A DNA stretch of 64,000 nucleotides, from the NCBI RefSeq assembly GCF_902728265.1, contig NZ_CACVBR010000009.1, forward strand, positions 42,116 to 106,115. The letters are read 5' to 3'. Within the stretch, counting starts at the first letter, position 1, and each line of letters opens with the position of its first letter. This DNA is from Chryseobacterium potabilaquae (lineage in GTDB: Bacteria; Bacteroidota; Bacteroidia; Flavobacteriales; Weeksellaceae). The position numbers and the translations under genes were made by a program. Below are positions 56,652 through 64,000 of the stretch, one piece after another. The notes under the pieces are model-generated. The model was not told where the DNA came from, did no database searches, and was given only the letters and a program-made list of their open reading frames with translations.

Positions 56652-57135
56652 AGATGTTGCGTCGCCAGTTGGATTAATTAGGGTGATTACTTCTGATCAA
56701 GGCCTTGTGGCGATAATTTGGGAAGGTGAAAATTACAAAAGAACCCAACTTTCTGAACCTGCGAGAGATAATGAACATCCAATACTTTTACAGGCCGAAC
56801 AACAGTTGAACGAATATTTTGAACATAGAAGAACAACTTTCGATGTTCCACTGGATTTTAAAGGAACTGAATTTCAGGTCAAAGTGTGGAAAGCTTTGTT
56901 GAAAATTCCTTACGGTGTCACAAAAACTTACGGCGAGTTGGCAAAAATTCTTGGCGATATAAAAGCCGTTCGAGCTGTGGGAGGGGCCTTAAATAAAAAT
57001 CCAATTTCCATTATCGTTCCTTGTCACAGGGTGGTTGGTGCATCGGGAAAGTTGGTGGGCTTTGCAGGTGGTTTGGAGAATAAATGGATTCTTCTTGATT
57101 TGGAACAGGGCTTTACGATGCCAAGTTTATTTTAA
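56623..57135 (+). CDS. ogt: Methylated-DNA-protein-cysteine methyltransferase
   Basis: A 170-aa O6-alkylguanine-DNA alkyltransferase. The acceptor Cys lies in IIVPCHRVVGASGKLVGFAGG; GTEFQVKVWKALLKIPYG and GELAKILG complete the DNA-binding part. It transfers the alkyl group from O6-alkylguanine to itself. Overlaps the MFS gene and is followed 15 bases later by an AlkA-like glycosylase, forming a DNA-alkylation-repair pair in an exporter operon. Confidence 0.95.
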   Translation: MENRKQLIYKDVASPVGLIRVITSDQGLVAIIWEGENYKRTQLSEPARDNEHPILLQAEQQLNEYFEHRRTTFDVPLDFKGTEFQVKVWKALLKIPYGVTKTYGELAKILGDIKAVRAVGGALNKNPISIIVPCHRVVGASGKLVGFAGGLENKWILLDLEQGFTMPSLF

Positions 57136-57150
57136 TTAAAATTTAGATGA

Positions 57151-57813
57151 ATGAAAAAGAGTATAAATAATATTATTCTCGAAGAAATTGAAACTTTCAG
57201 TCTTGAAAATTTTCAGGAATTGTGTTATCATTTGGCAAATCAGGATTCAGATTTAAAATTAATTCTAGAAAATCATGGCTATCCTCCGATGTGGACACGT
57301 GAAAATACTTTTGAAACACTGGTTCATATTATTTTAGAACAGCAGGTTTCTCTAGCTTCGGCGTTGGCGACCCTAAACAAATTAAAAGAAAAACTCAAGG
57401 AGGTCACCCCCGAAAATATTCTGACATTGCATGATGAAGAAATGCGAGAATGTTATGTAAGTCGTCAGAAAAATAATTATATCAAAGGTTTGGCAAATGC
57501 TATTATGAATGACGAAATTAATCTAGCAGAACTTTCGAAAATGTCAAATGATGAAGCGAGAAAAACCTTAGTCAGATTAAAAGGAATCGGAAACTGGACG
57601 GTGGATGTATATCTTATGTTTACCCTGCAGCGAACAGATATTTTCCCGATCGGAGATTTGGCTGCGGTAAATGCTTTGAAACGGTTAAAACAACTTCCGC
57701 CAAAAACCACCAAAGAAGAACTTCTTGAAATCAGTGAGCAATGGAAACCTTTTCGTTCCGTAGCTTCGATGATGCTTTGGCATTATTATCTTTCAAATTC
57801 AAAAACTAAATAA
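57151..57813 (+). CDS. AlkA-like DNA-3-methyladenine glycosylase
   Basis: A 220-aa helix-hairpin-helix glycosylase. The HhH-GPD signature is LVRLKGIGNWTVDVYLMFTL with the catalytic Asp in FPIGDLAAVNALKRL. No N-terminal Ada/AlkA extra domain is present. It removes alkylated purines. Last gene of the tetR-MFS-ogt-alkA-like group; together they would give both export and repair of an alkylating agent. Confidence 0.9.
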   Translation: MKKSINNIILEEIETFSLENFQELCYHLANQDSDLKLILENHGYPPMWTRENTFETLVHIILEQQVSLASALATLNKLKEKLKEVTPENILTLHDEEMRECYVSRQKNNYIKGLANAIMNDEINLAELSKMSNDEARKTLVRLKGIGNWTVDVYLMFTLQRTDIFPIGDLAAVNALKRLKQLPPKTTKEELLEISEQWKPFRSVASMMLWHYYLSNSKTK

Positions 57814-57940
57814 ACCAACTTCAATGGAAGCTCAAGAAATACTCAGGCGACATTTTTCTAAACAATAAGTCTAACATGAAATTCAATTGCTTATTAAAAA
57901 TAATCAAATAATAAAAGAGTTTGTTTTGTTCCCTATATGA

Positions 57941-58387
57941 TTAACGGAGAAGAGACCAGATTAAAACGCCAATTCCGGCATAAGCGGTAACAGTAATAAT
58001 ATCAGCTATGGGTTGTGAAAAGCGTTTTTCTGCAATTTTCTCACTATTGATTTGGTTCTTATGGAATTTCAGAATTTTTTTAGGATTATGGACAGAGTGT
58101 GCAACCAAACTGTCGCTTTCCCATCTATCAACTATTATTTTATACGCTTTGCCGTCAACATTAATTTTAAAATTTTTGTTAGGTGCAAGTTTCTCCTGAA
58201 TATTAATCGGCATAGCAGGTTCAGCTATTGCACTTTTCGTTTGCGTAGAATTATCATTAGCAGATACAGCAGTCTTTTTTGATTCCTGCTTATTGTCGGT
58301 TGTTGTATCCACTTGTTTTTTTACTTGGTAAGTATAGCAACTGATAAGAAAAAACGATATAATGATGAGATAAAGATACTTTTGCAT
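57941..58387 (-). CDS. Lipoprotein of unknown function
   Basis: A 148-aa protein with lipobox FLISC at Cys17 (MQKYLYLIIISFFLISC). A Thr/Ser/Lys-rich linker (about 20-60) is followed by FKINVDGKAYKIIVDRWESD and a C-terminal hydrophobic helix (ADIITVTAYAGIGVLIWSLL). No domain recognised. The hydrophobic tail besides the lipid anchor is unusual. Confidence 0.75.
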   Translation of the reverse strand: MQKYLYLIIISFFLISCYTYQVKKQVDTTTDNKQESKKTAVSANDNSTQTKSAIAEPAMPINIQEKLAPNKNFKINVDGKAYKIIVDRWESDSLVAHSVHNPKKILKFHKNQINSEKIAEKRFSQPIADIITVTAYAGIGVLIWSLLR

Positions 58388-58403
58388 TAGTCAAATTTAA
58401 GAA

Positions 58404-58553
58404 TTAAACGGAATACTTAGGAGTTTCTTTTGAAAGATTGTGTTTTTTTATTTTCACTGCTTCCTGATGTGTAATAATTGAGTCAACGAATGCGATTTCT
58501 TTCTAAGCAGGCGCATAGGCATAAATTTTCATACGCGATTTTATCACTTTCAT
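58404..58553 (-). pseudogene. Small gene remnant with an internal stop
   Basis: A 50-codon frame that begins MKVIKSRMKIYAYAPA, has a TAG at 58503-58505, and continues KEIAFVDSIITHQEAVKIKK... to TAA at 58404. The composition looks coding. No match is recognised; it lies between a lipoprotein gene and the type VI cassette. Confidence 0.3.
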
Positions 58554-58574
58554 GGCTTACTTATCAATAAATGA

Positions 58575-58700
58575 TCTGAATCTTGCCTTTTTCGTTTAAA
58601 AAATTTCAGAGCACAACTTCTTGAAAAGATTGGTATTGATCTAAAAAATTACAAGGTTGAAAGAGTTTGGCAATACATAACTAGATTATTTCACTTTTGA
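58575..58700 (+). pseudogene. Possible gene remnant
   Basis: A 41-codon frame reading ...RLKNFRAQLLEKIGIDLKNY and ending LFHF-stop. The codon pattern looks like coding sequence, but it has no start codon in frame and no recognisable domain. Likely debris at the edge of the type VI cassette. Confidence 0.25.
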
Positions 58701-58733
58701 GACAGTCTCGTGTTTTCCAATTTTTTTGCAATA

Positions 58734-59063
58734 TTATTCTTCCACGAAATTCTGTGTTGATTTGGCAATAAGTATTTTCCCACCGATAGAACACTTACAA
58801 GTTGAGGTATTTAACAGCTCTTTTTTACCCTCAATTTCAAAATTAGAGGTGTTTTCCCATTTAAGAGGTGATGGTATACAGGATGACCTTAAAATAATAC
58901 ATATACCAAAAGGTTGTATATTGATATTGGGTTGCTTATCTTGCTCTGTAGCTTGTAGTTTTCCATCAATCCTCATAAAGGATTGACTGGTTACTGTGAT
59001 AGTGGTTGGAGTTGTTCCTTTATCACATTTTAGCTGGGTCGTATCTGTGATGTGTTGGGGCAT
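58734..59063 (-). CDS. DUF4280 PAAR-like protein
   Basis: A 109-aa DUF4280 protein. Cys in TQLKCDKGT, then PNINIQPFGICI, SPLKWENTSNFEI and CKCSIGGKILI follow the order of DUF4280 members, which fold like PAAR tips and cap VgrG spikes in many secretion loci. Last gene in a minus-strand unit after vgrG, the amidase and its partner; 4 bases from the gene before. It may help load the effector. Confidence 0.82.
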   Translation of the reverse strand: MPQHITDTTQLKCDKGTTPTTITVTSQSFMRIDGKLQATEQDKQPNINIQPFGICIILRSSCIPSPLKWENTSNFEIEGKKELLNTSTCKCSIGGKILIAKSTQNFVEE

Positions 59064-59067
59064 ACTG

Positions 59068-59490
59068 TTATTTTTTTGTTTTCTTTTTGGATGCTACTCC
59101 AACGAGTTTTTTGATATAACTATCTAGCTCCTTAGATTCATAAAAATTCATACAATCCGCAGTTATTGTATTAGTTTTACCAGTTTCAGAATAATAAGAT
59201 GATTCAATAACTGTGAAATCCTTAGTTTGCTTTTCGGTAAATTCCCTAATTTTAATACTTTCTTTATCAGAAATTTTGCCTAAATCAATAAATAGATTTT
59301 CAGATTTATCACTTAATTGAAACTTGTCGTTTAAATAAGTAACATCTAATTTATTATTGTTAATATATACACAATTACAATAAGCATATTTTTTCATATA
59401 CTTAATTTTACTATCAACTGTCTGACCACAAATTAGATGACCCAAAAAAATCAAACTAAAAATTACTAATTGTTTTACTTTAATTCCCAT
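59068..59490 (-). CDS. Probable Tai4-like periplasmic immunity protein
   Basis: A 140-aa protein with signal peptide (residues 1 to about 22, ending LICGQ). The mature part has CNCVYI and a later ADCMNFYE, and a Lys-rich end. Its start overlaps the amidase gene by 16 bases, the standard arrangement for an effector and its immunity gene. A periplasmic site matches an effector that cuts peptidoglycan. Tai4 similarity is suggested by length, signal and context, not by clear motifs. Confidence 0.68.
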   Translation of the reverse strand: MGIKVKQLVIFSLIFLGHLICGQTVDSKIKYMKKYAYCNCVYINNNKLDVTYLNDKFQLSDKSENLFIDLGKISDKESIKIREFTEKQTKDFTVIESSYYSETGKTNTITADCMNFYESKELDSYIKKLVGVASKKKTKK

Positions 59491-60230
59491 ATTCTTATTC
59501 TATTTGTTTGTACAAAATCTAAATCACCATTCTTTTTCTTCGTTGGATAAAGCATATGAAAATAATACTTTGAGCTTTGAGGGTCATCATGTTCTGCTCC
59601 ACCAGGATAAATTAAGTGATTTCCATCCCATAAAGTAAAATGCCCTGAAGCGTCAGACCAGCCTGAAACATCAAATGTAATTATTCCTTTCGTAATGTTT
59701 ATTTTTGACCATTCGACTTGTGAAATCTTCTTTTTGCTATTCCACAATTGTGTCCATTCTGCTTGCGTAAGATTATTTTTCTTTCTCAGGTTAACTGGCA
59801 TTTCAATTTTATCCAATTTTATATCAATTTCAGGTTTTCCTAAGTGTTCAGATAAATACGGAGCTAATTCTCGTACTCTGTACCAATAATTCAATTTATC
59901 ATCACCTTTATGTACTCCTCCACCTGCTCCTTTTGCTTTATATTTAGAATTATCAAAAGGAAGCTTAAATCCACTATAATTCAATCCTTTACTCATTCTA
60001 AATGCACATGTATTTTCCCAAGCGCTATTTTGTTTCAACATATCTAACAAACCATTTCCAATTTCAGTGTATAAAGTTGAGACATCAACGGATGTATTAG
60101 GATAATTTTTAATCATATCTCTCCAACTTGGTCTTAAAACTTGTACAGGTCTTGTTTGCTGATTTCCACTTGTAGCAACGATGCTCCTTCGTTGTTCTAA
60201 TAGTATTGGTATAAAGTTATTAATATTCAT
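59475..60230 (-). CDS. Type VI amidase effector, Tae4-like
   Basis: A 251-aa protein with the Tae4 pattern: VLRPSWRDMIKNYPNT at about 31-46, catalytic Cys75 in WENTCAFRMSKGLNYSG, YWYRVRELAPYLSEHLG, and catalytic His197 in GWSDASGHFTLWDGN. Tae4 amidases split the peptide cross-links of peptidoglycan in rival cells. No signal peptide, as expected for type VI effectors. The N-terminal 30 residues may be a loading segment. It stands between vgrG and an exported immunity candidate. Motif order is clear; activity is inferred. Confidence 0.88.
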   Translation of the reverse strand: MNINNFIPILLEQRRSIVATSGNQQTRPVQVLRPSWRDMIKNYPNTSVDVSTLYTEIGNGLLDMLKQNSAWENTCAFRMSKGLNYSGFKLPFDNSKYKAKGAGGGVHKGDDKLNYWYRVRELAPYLSEHLGKPEIDIKLDKIEMPVNLRKKNNLTQAEWTQLWNSKKKISQVEWSKINITKGIITFDVSGWSDASGHFTLWDGNHLIYPGGAEHDDPQSSKYYFHMLYPTKKKNGDLDFVQTNRIRIWELK

Positions 60231-60240
60231 GATAGTGTGT

Positions 60241-62487
60241 CTATATATTTTCTGCTTCTCTTTCCTCTTTCTTCATAAGTTCAAGAGTATAGGGTTTTAA
60301 AGGTTCTTTAAAGATTACTATTCCCTCTCTGTCAACTGTTCCTGATAAAGTCAACTCATCAAGTCCTTCTGCTAAAGGTTCTCCATCATCAGATCTAATA
60401 GTAACATCAACACCTTCTCCTTCTTCATAGTTTCTTGTTTGAACGATAAGATTCATATCTACAAAGAACTTAGAATCCTCCATCAATGAGGTGTTTTCCT
60501 CTTCATAAGCCCAGTATATTGATGCTATTTGCTTCTCTTTTGTGTAATCAAACTCTCCATTTTGAGGGACTTTGTTCATTTGTGGAGCCTTATACTCAAT
60601 CTTATCTTTAGCAGTTAATAATGAGTTAGCTCCGTACACATGCATTCTGTCTTTTGCTCCAAATTCTGTTTGACCGTCTGTATAACCTATGAATTTTTCT
60701 TTTCCATACAAATCCAAATGAGCCTTTGCCGTGATTTCAATATTTGTTCCTGCTGAAATTATGGTTTTTTTTCCACTATCTTGGCTTATCTCATGCTTTG
60801 CAATAATCTTAATATTTTCTCCAATTTGGGTATCCATATTTTTCCCTGCTTTGGTTTCAATATTTTCTTCAATATCAAATTTTAGGTTTTTAGATTTAAT
60901 GGTAATAGTTTCGGGGGCTGTAATATTAATATTACTTCCTTCTGTATCAAATCTTAATTCGTTTCCGCTTTTATCGGTTAATATAATACTTTCATCTTCT
61001 GTAAAAACTAAACGATGTCCACTGCGTGTTTGTATTGATTTCACACGATTGTCTATTCCGCCACCTAAACCCGCTTTCCCATGAAACATTCCACCCATTG
61101 CAAAAGGAAAATCAGGATTGTGATATTCAAAACCAACCATTACTTGGTCTCCGATTTCTGGAACAGCTACAAACCCTCGGTTTTGTGTGATTGCTCCTGT
61201 TCCTCCTGCATCAGGACTCATCATTCTGATAAAATGAGTTGTATCATTTAATTGCCAATCAAATTGCACCTGTATTCTACCTTGATTCAAAGGGTCAACA
61301 TTGGAAATGACTGTTGCTACCTGTGGCTCTGCTTTTGGTATTACGAAATCAGGTTTAGGCATAAAACCTGTTCCCTCTGCTATAGCTTCAAAACTTCCAG
61401 TATAATATCCTCTTGCATCAACCTCGTGGTTTACTTCTGTCATCATTAATGTAGTAAAATGGGACGTTTGGTTACTATCCTGATTTCTCATATCTATATC
61501 TGCTACACAACCCACATATAGAAAAGGAACAGTTGTATTTCCAGAAACAGTAAAAACCTCTACGGCTTTACTCCCTCTTGCACTCTTTTGGGAGTCGTCC
61601 ACATCCAAAAACATATTAGCATTAATAGGGGCAGGGGTCAGTGACCTTGTTTTGAAAATATCATCATTCAACTCATATGCTTTTGTGGATAAATTCCCTA
61701 GGTGTTTGGCCCCATCATTGGAGCCTAGCATTTTTACATGACTGCTACTATTATAACCAAAGTATTCTGGTTTTGTATGAACTGCTTTTAATTCTATCTG
61801 TATATCTGTAACATTGCTTCCATAAATGAGTTGTATGGGTTTCTCAGATGGGGGTAATTTTCCAAAATGTAGAATATGCCCATCATAATAGAATTGTTCA
61901 CCGTAAGCTTCTGCTAAGCGTACAAGATAATTATAATGTGTTTCACAATACTGTGAACTGTAATTGATGTAACTTTTGTTTTGAGTTTCTACTCTGAAAT
62001 CAAATTGAGTTGTTCCGAATGCCTCTTTAATAATACTATCTGCAATAATAGATGTGTTTACAGATTGATTTCCTCCGAAACTTTGAGTATGAGGAGCTGA
62101 ATCCATCAAAATACTTGGACTATATCCTTTCAGAACAATATTTCCAAAATTCATTTGTTCCTGGCTAAATCCTACTTTTGTAATTACACCGACAAATGTC
62201 CGTTCAGGGCTTTCGTTTTCATAGTCTTTATATTTGAATGTTGCTGTAATTCGTTTCCCTAAGAACTGATGTGCCTGCTCTAAATTATGATTCTGTACTT
62301 CACCCAAAGAATCCTGAGTTAAAGTCAGTTCAAAATAATGATGTGTTCTGGCACTTTGCTGTAAACGAAAGTATTTAAAATGCCTGATAGACTTTCCGTT
62401 AACCACAATATCAAGCTTAACCACACGGTTAATACCTGTAATATGGTTCTGGGAAATTTTCTCAGAATTTGAAGTGTTTTTTTTCAT
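60241..62487 (-). CDS. vgrG: VgrG spike protein (type VI secretion)
   Basis: A 748-aa VgrG. Residues about 20-400 are the gp27-like base (KLDIVVNGKSIRHFKYFRLQ; YCETHYNYLVRLAEAYGEQFYYDG), about 400-500 the gp5 OB fold (QGRIQVQFDWQL; GFVAVPEIGDQVMVGFEYHNPDFPFAMGGMFHG), and about 505-640 the beta-helix needle. The last 90 residues extend the tip with an acidic domain ending LELMKKEEREAENI. No type VI sheath or baseplate genes are in the window, so this is an orphan vgrG island of the Bacteroidetes (T6SSiii) kind. First gene of the effector cassette. Confidence 0.92.
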   Translation of the reverse strand: MKKNTSNSEKISQNHITGINRVVKLDIVVNGKSIRHFKYFRLQQSARTHHYFELTLTQDSLGEVQNHNLEQAHQFLGKRITATFKYKDYENESPERTFVGVITKVGFSQEQMNFGNIVLKGYSPSILMDSAPHTQSFGGNQSVNTSIIADSIIKEAFGTTQFDFRVETQNKSYINYSSQYCETHYNYLVRLAEAYGEQFYYDGHILHFGKLPPSEKPIQLIYGSNVTDIQIELKAVHTKPEYFGYNSSSHVKMLGSNDGAKHLGNLSTKAYELNDDIFKTRSLTPAPINANMFLDVDDSQKSARGSKAVEVFTVSGNTTVPFLYVGCVADIDMRNQDSNQTSHFTTLMMTEVNHEVDARGYYTGSFEAIAEGTGFMPKPDFVIPKAEPQVATVISNVDPLNQGRIQVQFDWQLNDTTHFIRMMSPDAGGTGAITQNRGFVAVPEIGDQVMVGFEYHNPDFPFAMGGMFHGKAGLGGGIDNRVKSIQTRSGHRLVFTEDESIILTDKSGNELRFDTEGSNINITAPETITIKSKNLKFDIEENIETKAGKNMDTQIGENIKIIAKHEISQDSGKKTIISAGTNIEITAKAHLDLYGKEKFIGYTDGQTEFGAKDRMHVYGANSLLTAKDKIEYKAPQMNKVPQNGEFDYTKEKQIASIYWAYEEENTSLMEDSKFFVDMNLIVQTRNYEEGEGVDVTIRSDDGEPLAEGLDELTLSGTVDREGIVIFKEPLKPYTLELMKKEEREAENI

Positions 62488-62511
62488 TGTATATCTGTGT
62501 TTTTATATCAC

Positions 62512-62538
62512 CAAATTTAGATAAAAACACCATGCCAA
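62512..62538 (-). promoter_or_regulatory. Putative vgrG promoter
   Basis: On the minus strand TTG (62538-62536), a 16-base spacer and TAAATTTG (62519-62512), 24 bases before the vgrG ATG. Close to the flavobacterial consensus. Confidence 0.55.
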
Positions 62539-63141
62539 ATTCGATATTTTCTATAAATCTTTGAAATTGTAGTAAAGTTGCGACTCACTAAAAAAAAATC
62601 CCGATTAAAGTGTCTGGATTGTTGGGAGAGTGATTAATTATGAAATAAATTTGTAGTATATATTGATACTATGGTGTAGATTTATCTATAATTTCTCTTT
62701 TCATCTGTGCTTACAGAGATGAACTATAAACCCTGACTCATAAGGTCAAGGCTCTGTTTTTTTATTACATTTTTACCAAGTTAAACTATATTCCGTTACT
62801 GTTGTCTTTCAATGGTATCTGAGTTTCTGAAATTTTCCTGAACTCAAAACTTTGTGTTGATGTTGTGCTTTATTGTAAAGTTATATTGTATACTGTTGTT
62901 AAAAGTTTCTTCAGCGCTTCCACTATTTGGACTTGAATTTGAGTGAAAGTAGTTTCTATATCATTGCATCTTTTTTATAAACTTTATACTTTCTTTATAT
63001 TGGGAAACTAATGCTCTTTTTGGCGAAGTTTTGAAAGTTTTAGGTTAGGGGTGCAATTTTAGATTTCTTGTCATTGTCAAAATAATTATACTTGATGTAT
63101 TGTTTTCATTACTTTCATTACTTTTGTAAAAACTTATGATC
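62539..63141. other. Gene-free stretch upstream of vgrG
   Basis: About 600 bases. No intact gene; a minus-strand frame with several internal stops (through about 62780-62970) has a coding-like look, including FNNSIQYNFTIKHN. It may be the decayed end of another effector-cassette gene. No RNA gene seen. Confidence 0.3.
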
Positions 63142-63873
63142 ATGAAAAATTTATTACTGTTAGGTGCAATTCTATCTTTGCATTTTTTTTCTTGTCAGCT
63201 TAAGATCGATTCGACAGTAGTTTTATACAGTAAGAATTCACATATTTATCCTACCGTTAGCGCATCCTGCTATGGAAGTGGAGATAATAGTATGAAATAC
63301 CAATCTCAAGATATGCTTTTTGTAACAGATATTTCAGAATGTAGGAGTTATTCAAGTACAAAAGATATTATAGGTTTTTATTTTGATGGGAAAAAATATT
63401 ATATAACAGATGATTCTGAAGATAAAAATGTTTTTTTATAAAAGGTGAACAAAAGCAATTAGCTGATTTAAAAATTAAATTTAAGAATCTTACTTTGGAA
63501 GAAAAAGATAGTATTGATTCTTGGTCAAAGGAATTATCCGAGGTTTATATGCGTAACCTTGAAAACGAAATTTCTGATAAGGTTTTCAGTAAAAAGAAAA
63601 ATGGAATTGCTATAATCTCTGCATATCCAACCGAAGATTATTCATTTACTGGAGCAGAGTTTAAAATATTAAACTTCAGTAAAAAAACAATAAAATACAT
63701 CACCTTCTATTTTTATGGAAAAAATGCTGTTAAGGATAGAGTGGGCATTAATATGAGTAGAAAAGGAATAGGTCCTGTCGAAAGTTTAGCAACAGCTACA
63801 TGGTCATTTAATAATGTTTGGTTAACTGATATTGTTCAAACATTAAAATTAATCTCAGTAAATATTATTTATA
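63142..63873 (+). pseudogene. Lipoprotein gene broken by a frameshift and by an IS insertion
   Basis: The product starts with a lipoprotein signal (MKNLLLLGAILSLHFFSC) and continues to a stop at 63439-63441. A run of seven T (63431-63437) breaks the frame; six T would join it with the following frame (KGEQKQLADLKIKFKNLTLE ... WSFNNVWLTDIVQTLKLISVN), giving one protein of about 245 residues up to the IS edge. At about 63874 the sequence turns into the insertion sequence, and the frame ends in unrelated residues at 63935. No domain recognised. The gene is therefore dead here unless the T-run is a sequencing error, and even then it is truncated. Confidence 0.75.
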
Positions 63874-64000
63874 GGCTCAGGCGCAAAAGTTGGGGGGAAC
63901 TTTTAATACTATTATCTTTGCTTTATGATAAATGATCAGGAACTTCTTAAATTATTACTTCCAGAATTTTTGGTAGAACACTTTGATATACTAAAAGCCG
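63874..64000 (+). mobile_element. Left end of an ISAon1-type insertion sequence (cut by window edge)
   Basis: The junction reads GGCTCAGGCGCAAAAGTTGG from 63874, which is a plausible terminal inverted repeat, and a transposase reading frame starts 51 bases inside. The lipoprotein frame on its left is interrupted at exactly this point. The right end and target duplication are outside the window. Confidence 0.65.
63925..64000 (+). CDS. ISAon1-family transposase, N-terminal part
   Basis: A frame of 25 codons to the window edge starting MINDQELLKLLLPEFLVEHF. The motif LLPEFLVEHFDI is the characteristic N-terminus of ISAon1-family transposases in Bacteroidetes. Continues beyond the window. Confidence 0.75.
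   Translation, partial: MINDQELLKLLLPEFLVEHFDILKA

Overview
The window is low-GC DNA that fits a member of the Flavobacteriia, most likely a Chryseobacterium/Elizabethkingia-type Weeksellaceae. The reasons are a type IX secretion C-terminal domain protein, a GldA-like gliding ABC ATPase, a fused E1 alpha/beta dehydrogenase, promoters with the TAnnTTTG -7 element, almost no Shine-Dalgarno sequences, and a GH109 glycosidase very like the Elizabethkingia enzyme. The genus is inference; no rRNA or tRNA gene was seen.

Left end (1-4201): a partial gene, then four tandem 88-codon RebB-family genes (R-body structural proteins). Small hairpins lie between them and a terminator follows the fourth. Next is an unrecognised 188-aa protein and, convergent with it, a NarL-type response regulator, a histidine kinase and a possible small membrane protein. 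R-body loci are known mainly from proteobacteria, so this is the least ordinary system here.

4591-15908: a Tam-like methyltransferase, a metallophosphoesterase and a DUF2652 protein, then a tight four-gene operon. That operon encodes a T9SS-sorted repeat protein, a SpvB/TcB-like YD-repeat protein, an RHS-core protein with a variable C-terminal tail, and a small acidic protein that is probably its immunity protein.

15909-32022: metNIQ with a leader peptide (Met-Met-Met-Tyr-Cys-Cys) and a terminator hairpin, which looks like ribosome-mediated attenuation. Then topB, a thioesterase, an outer-membrane-like protein, a LacI regulator with twin palindromic operators, a holin-like protein, an S9 peptidase, a hypoxanthine-DNA glycosylase, and an overlapping GH109 / sugar nucleotidyltransferase / NahK-like kinase operon.

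32199-53609: mainly housekeeping. It holds queA, rlmN, a sterol-desaturase-like hydroxylase, polyprenyl diphosphate synthase, branched-chain 2-oxoacid dehydrogenase E1, lpdA, ade and gldA. It also has an HxlR regulator divergent from a frameshifted old-yellow-enzyme gene, and a GbsR-type regulator with matching operators in front of itself and in front of a four-gene operon.

53610-64000: a 1-kb gene-poor stretch, a tetR-MFS-ogt-alkA-like group led by a perfect TetR-type operator, then a minus-strand type VI cassette (VgrG, Tae4-like amidase, probable periplasmic immunity protein, DUF4280 PAAR-like protein). The window ends in a lipoprotein gene that carries a homopolymer frameshift and is interrupted by an ISAon1-type insertion sequence running off the right edge.
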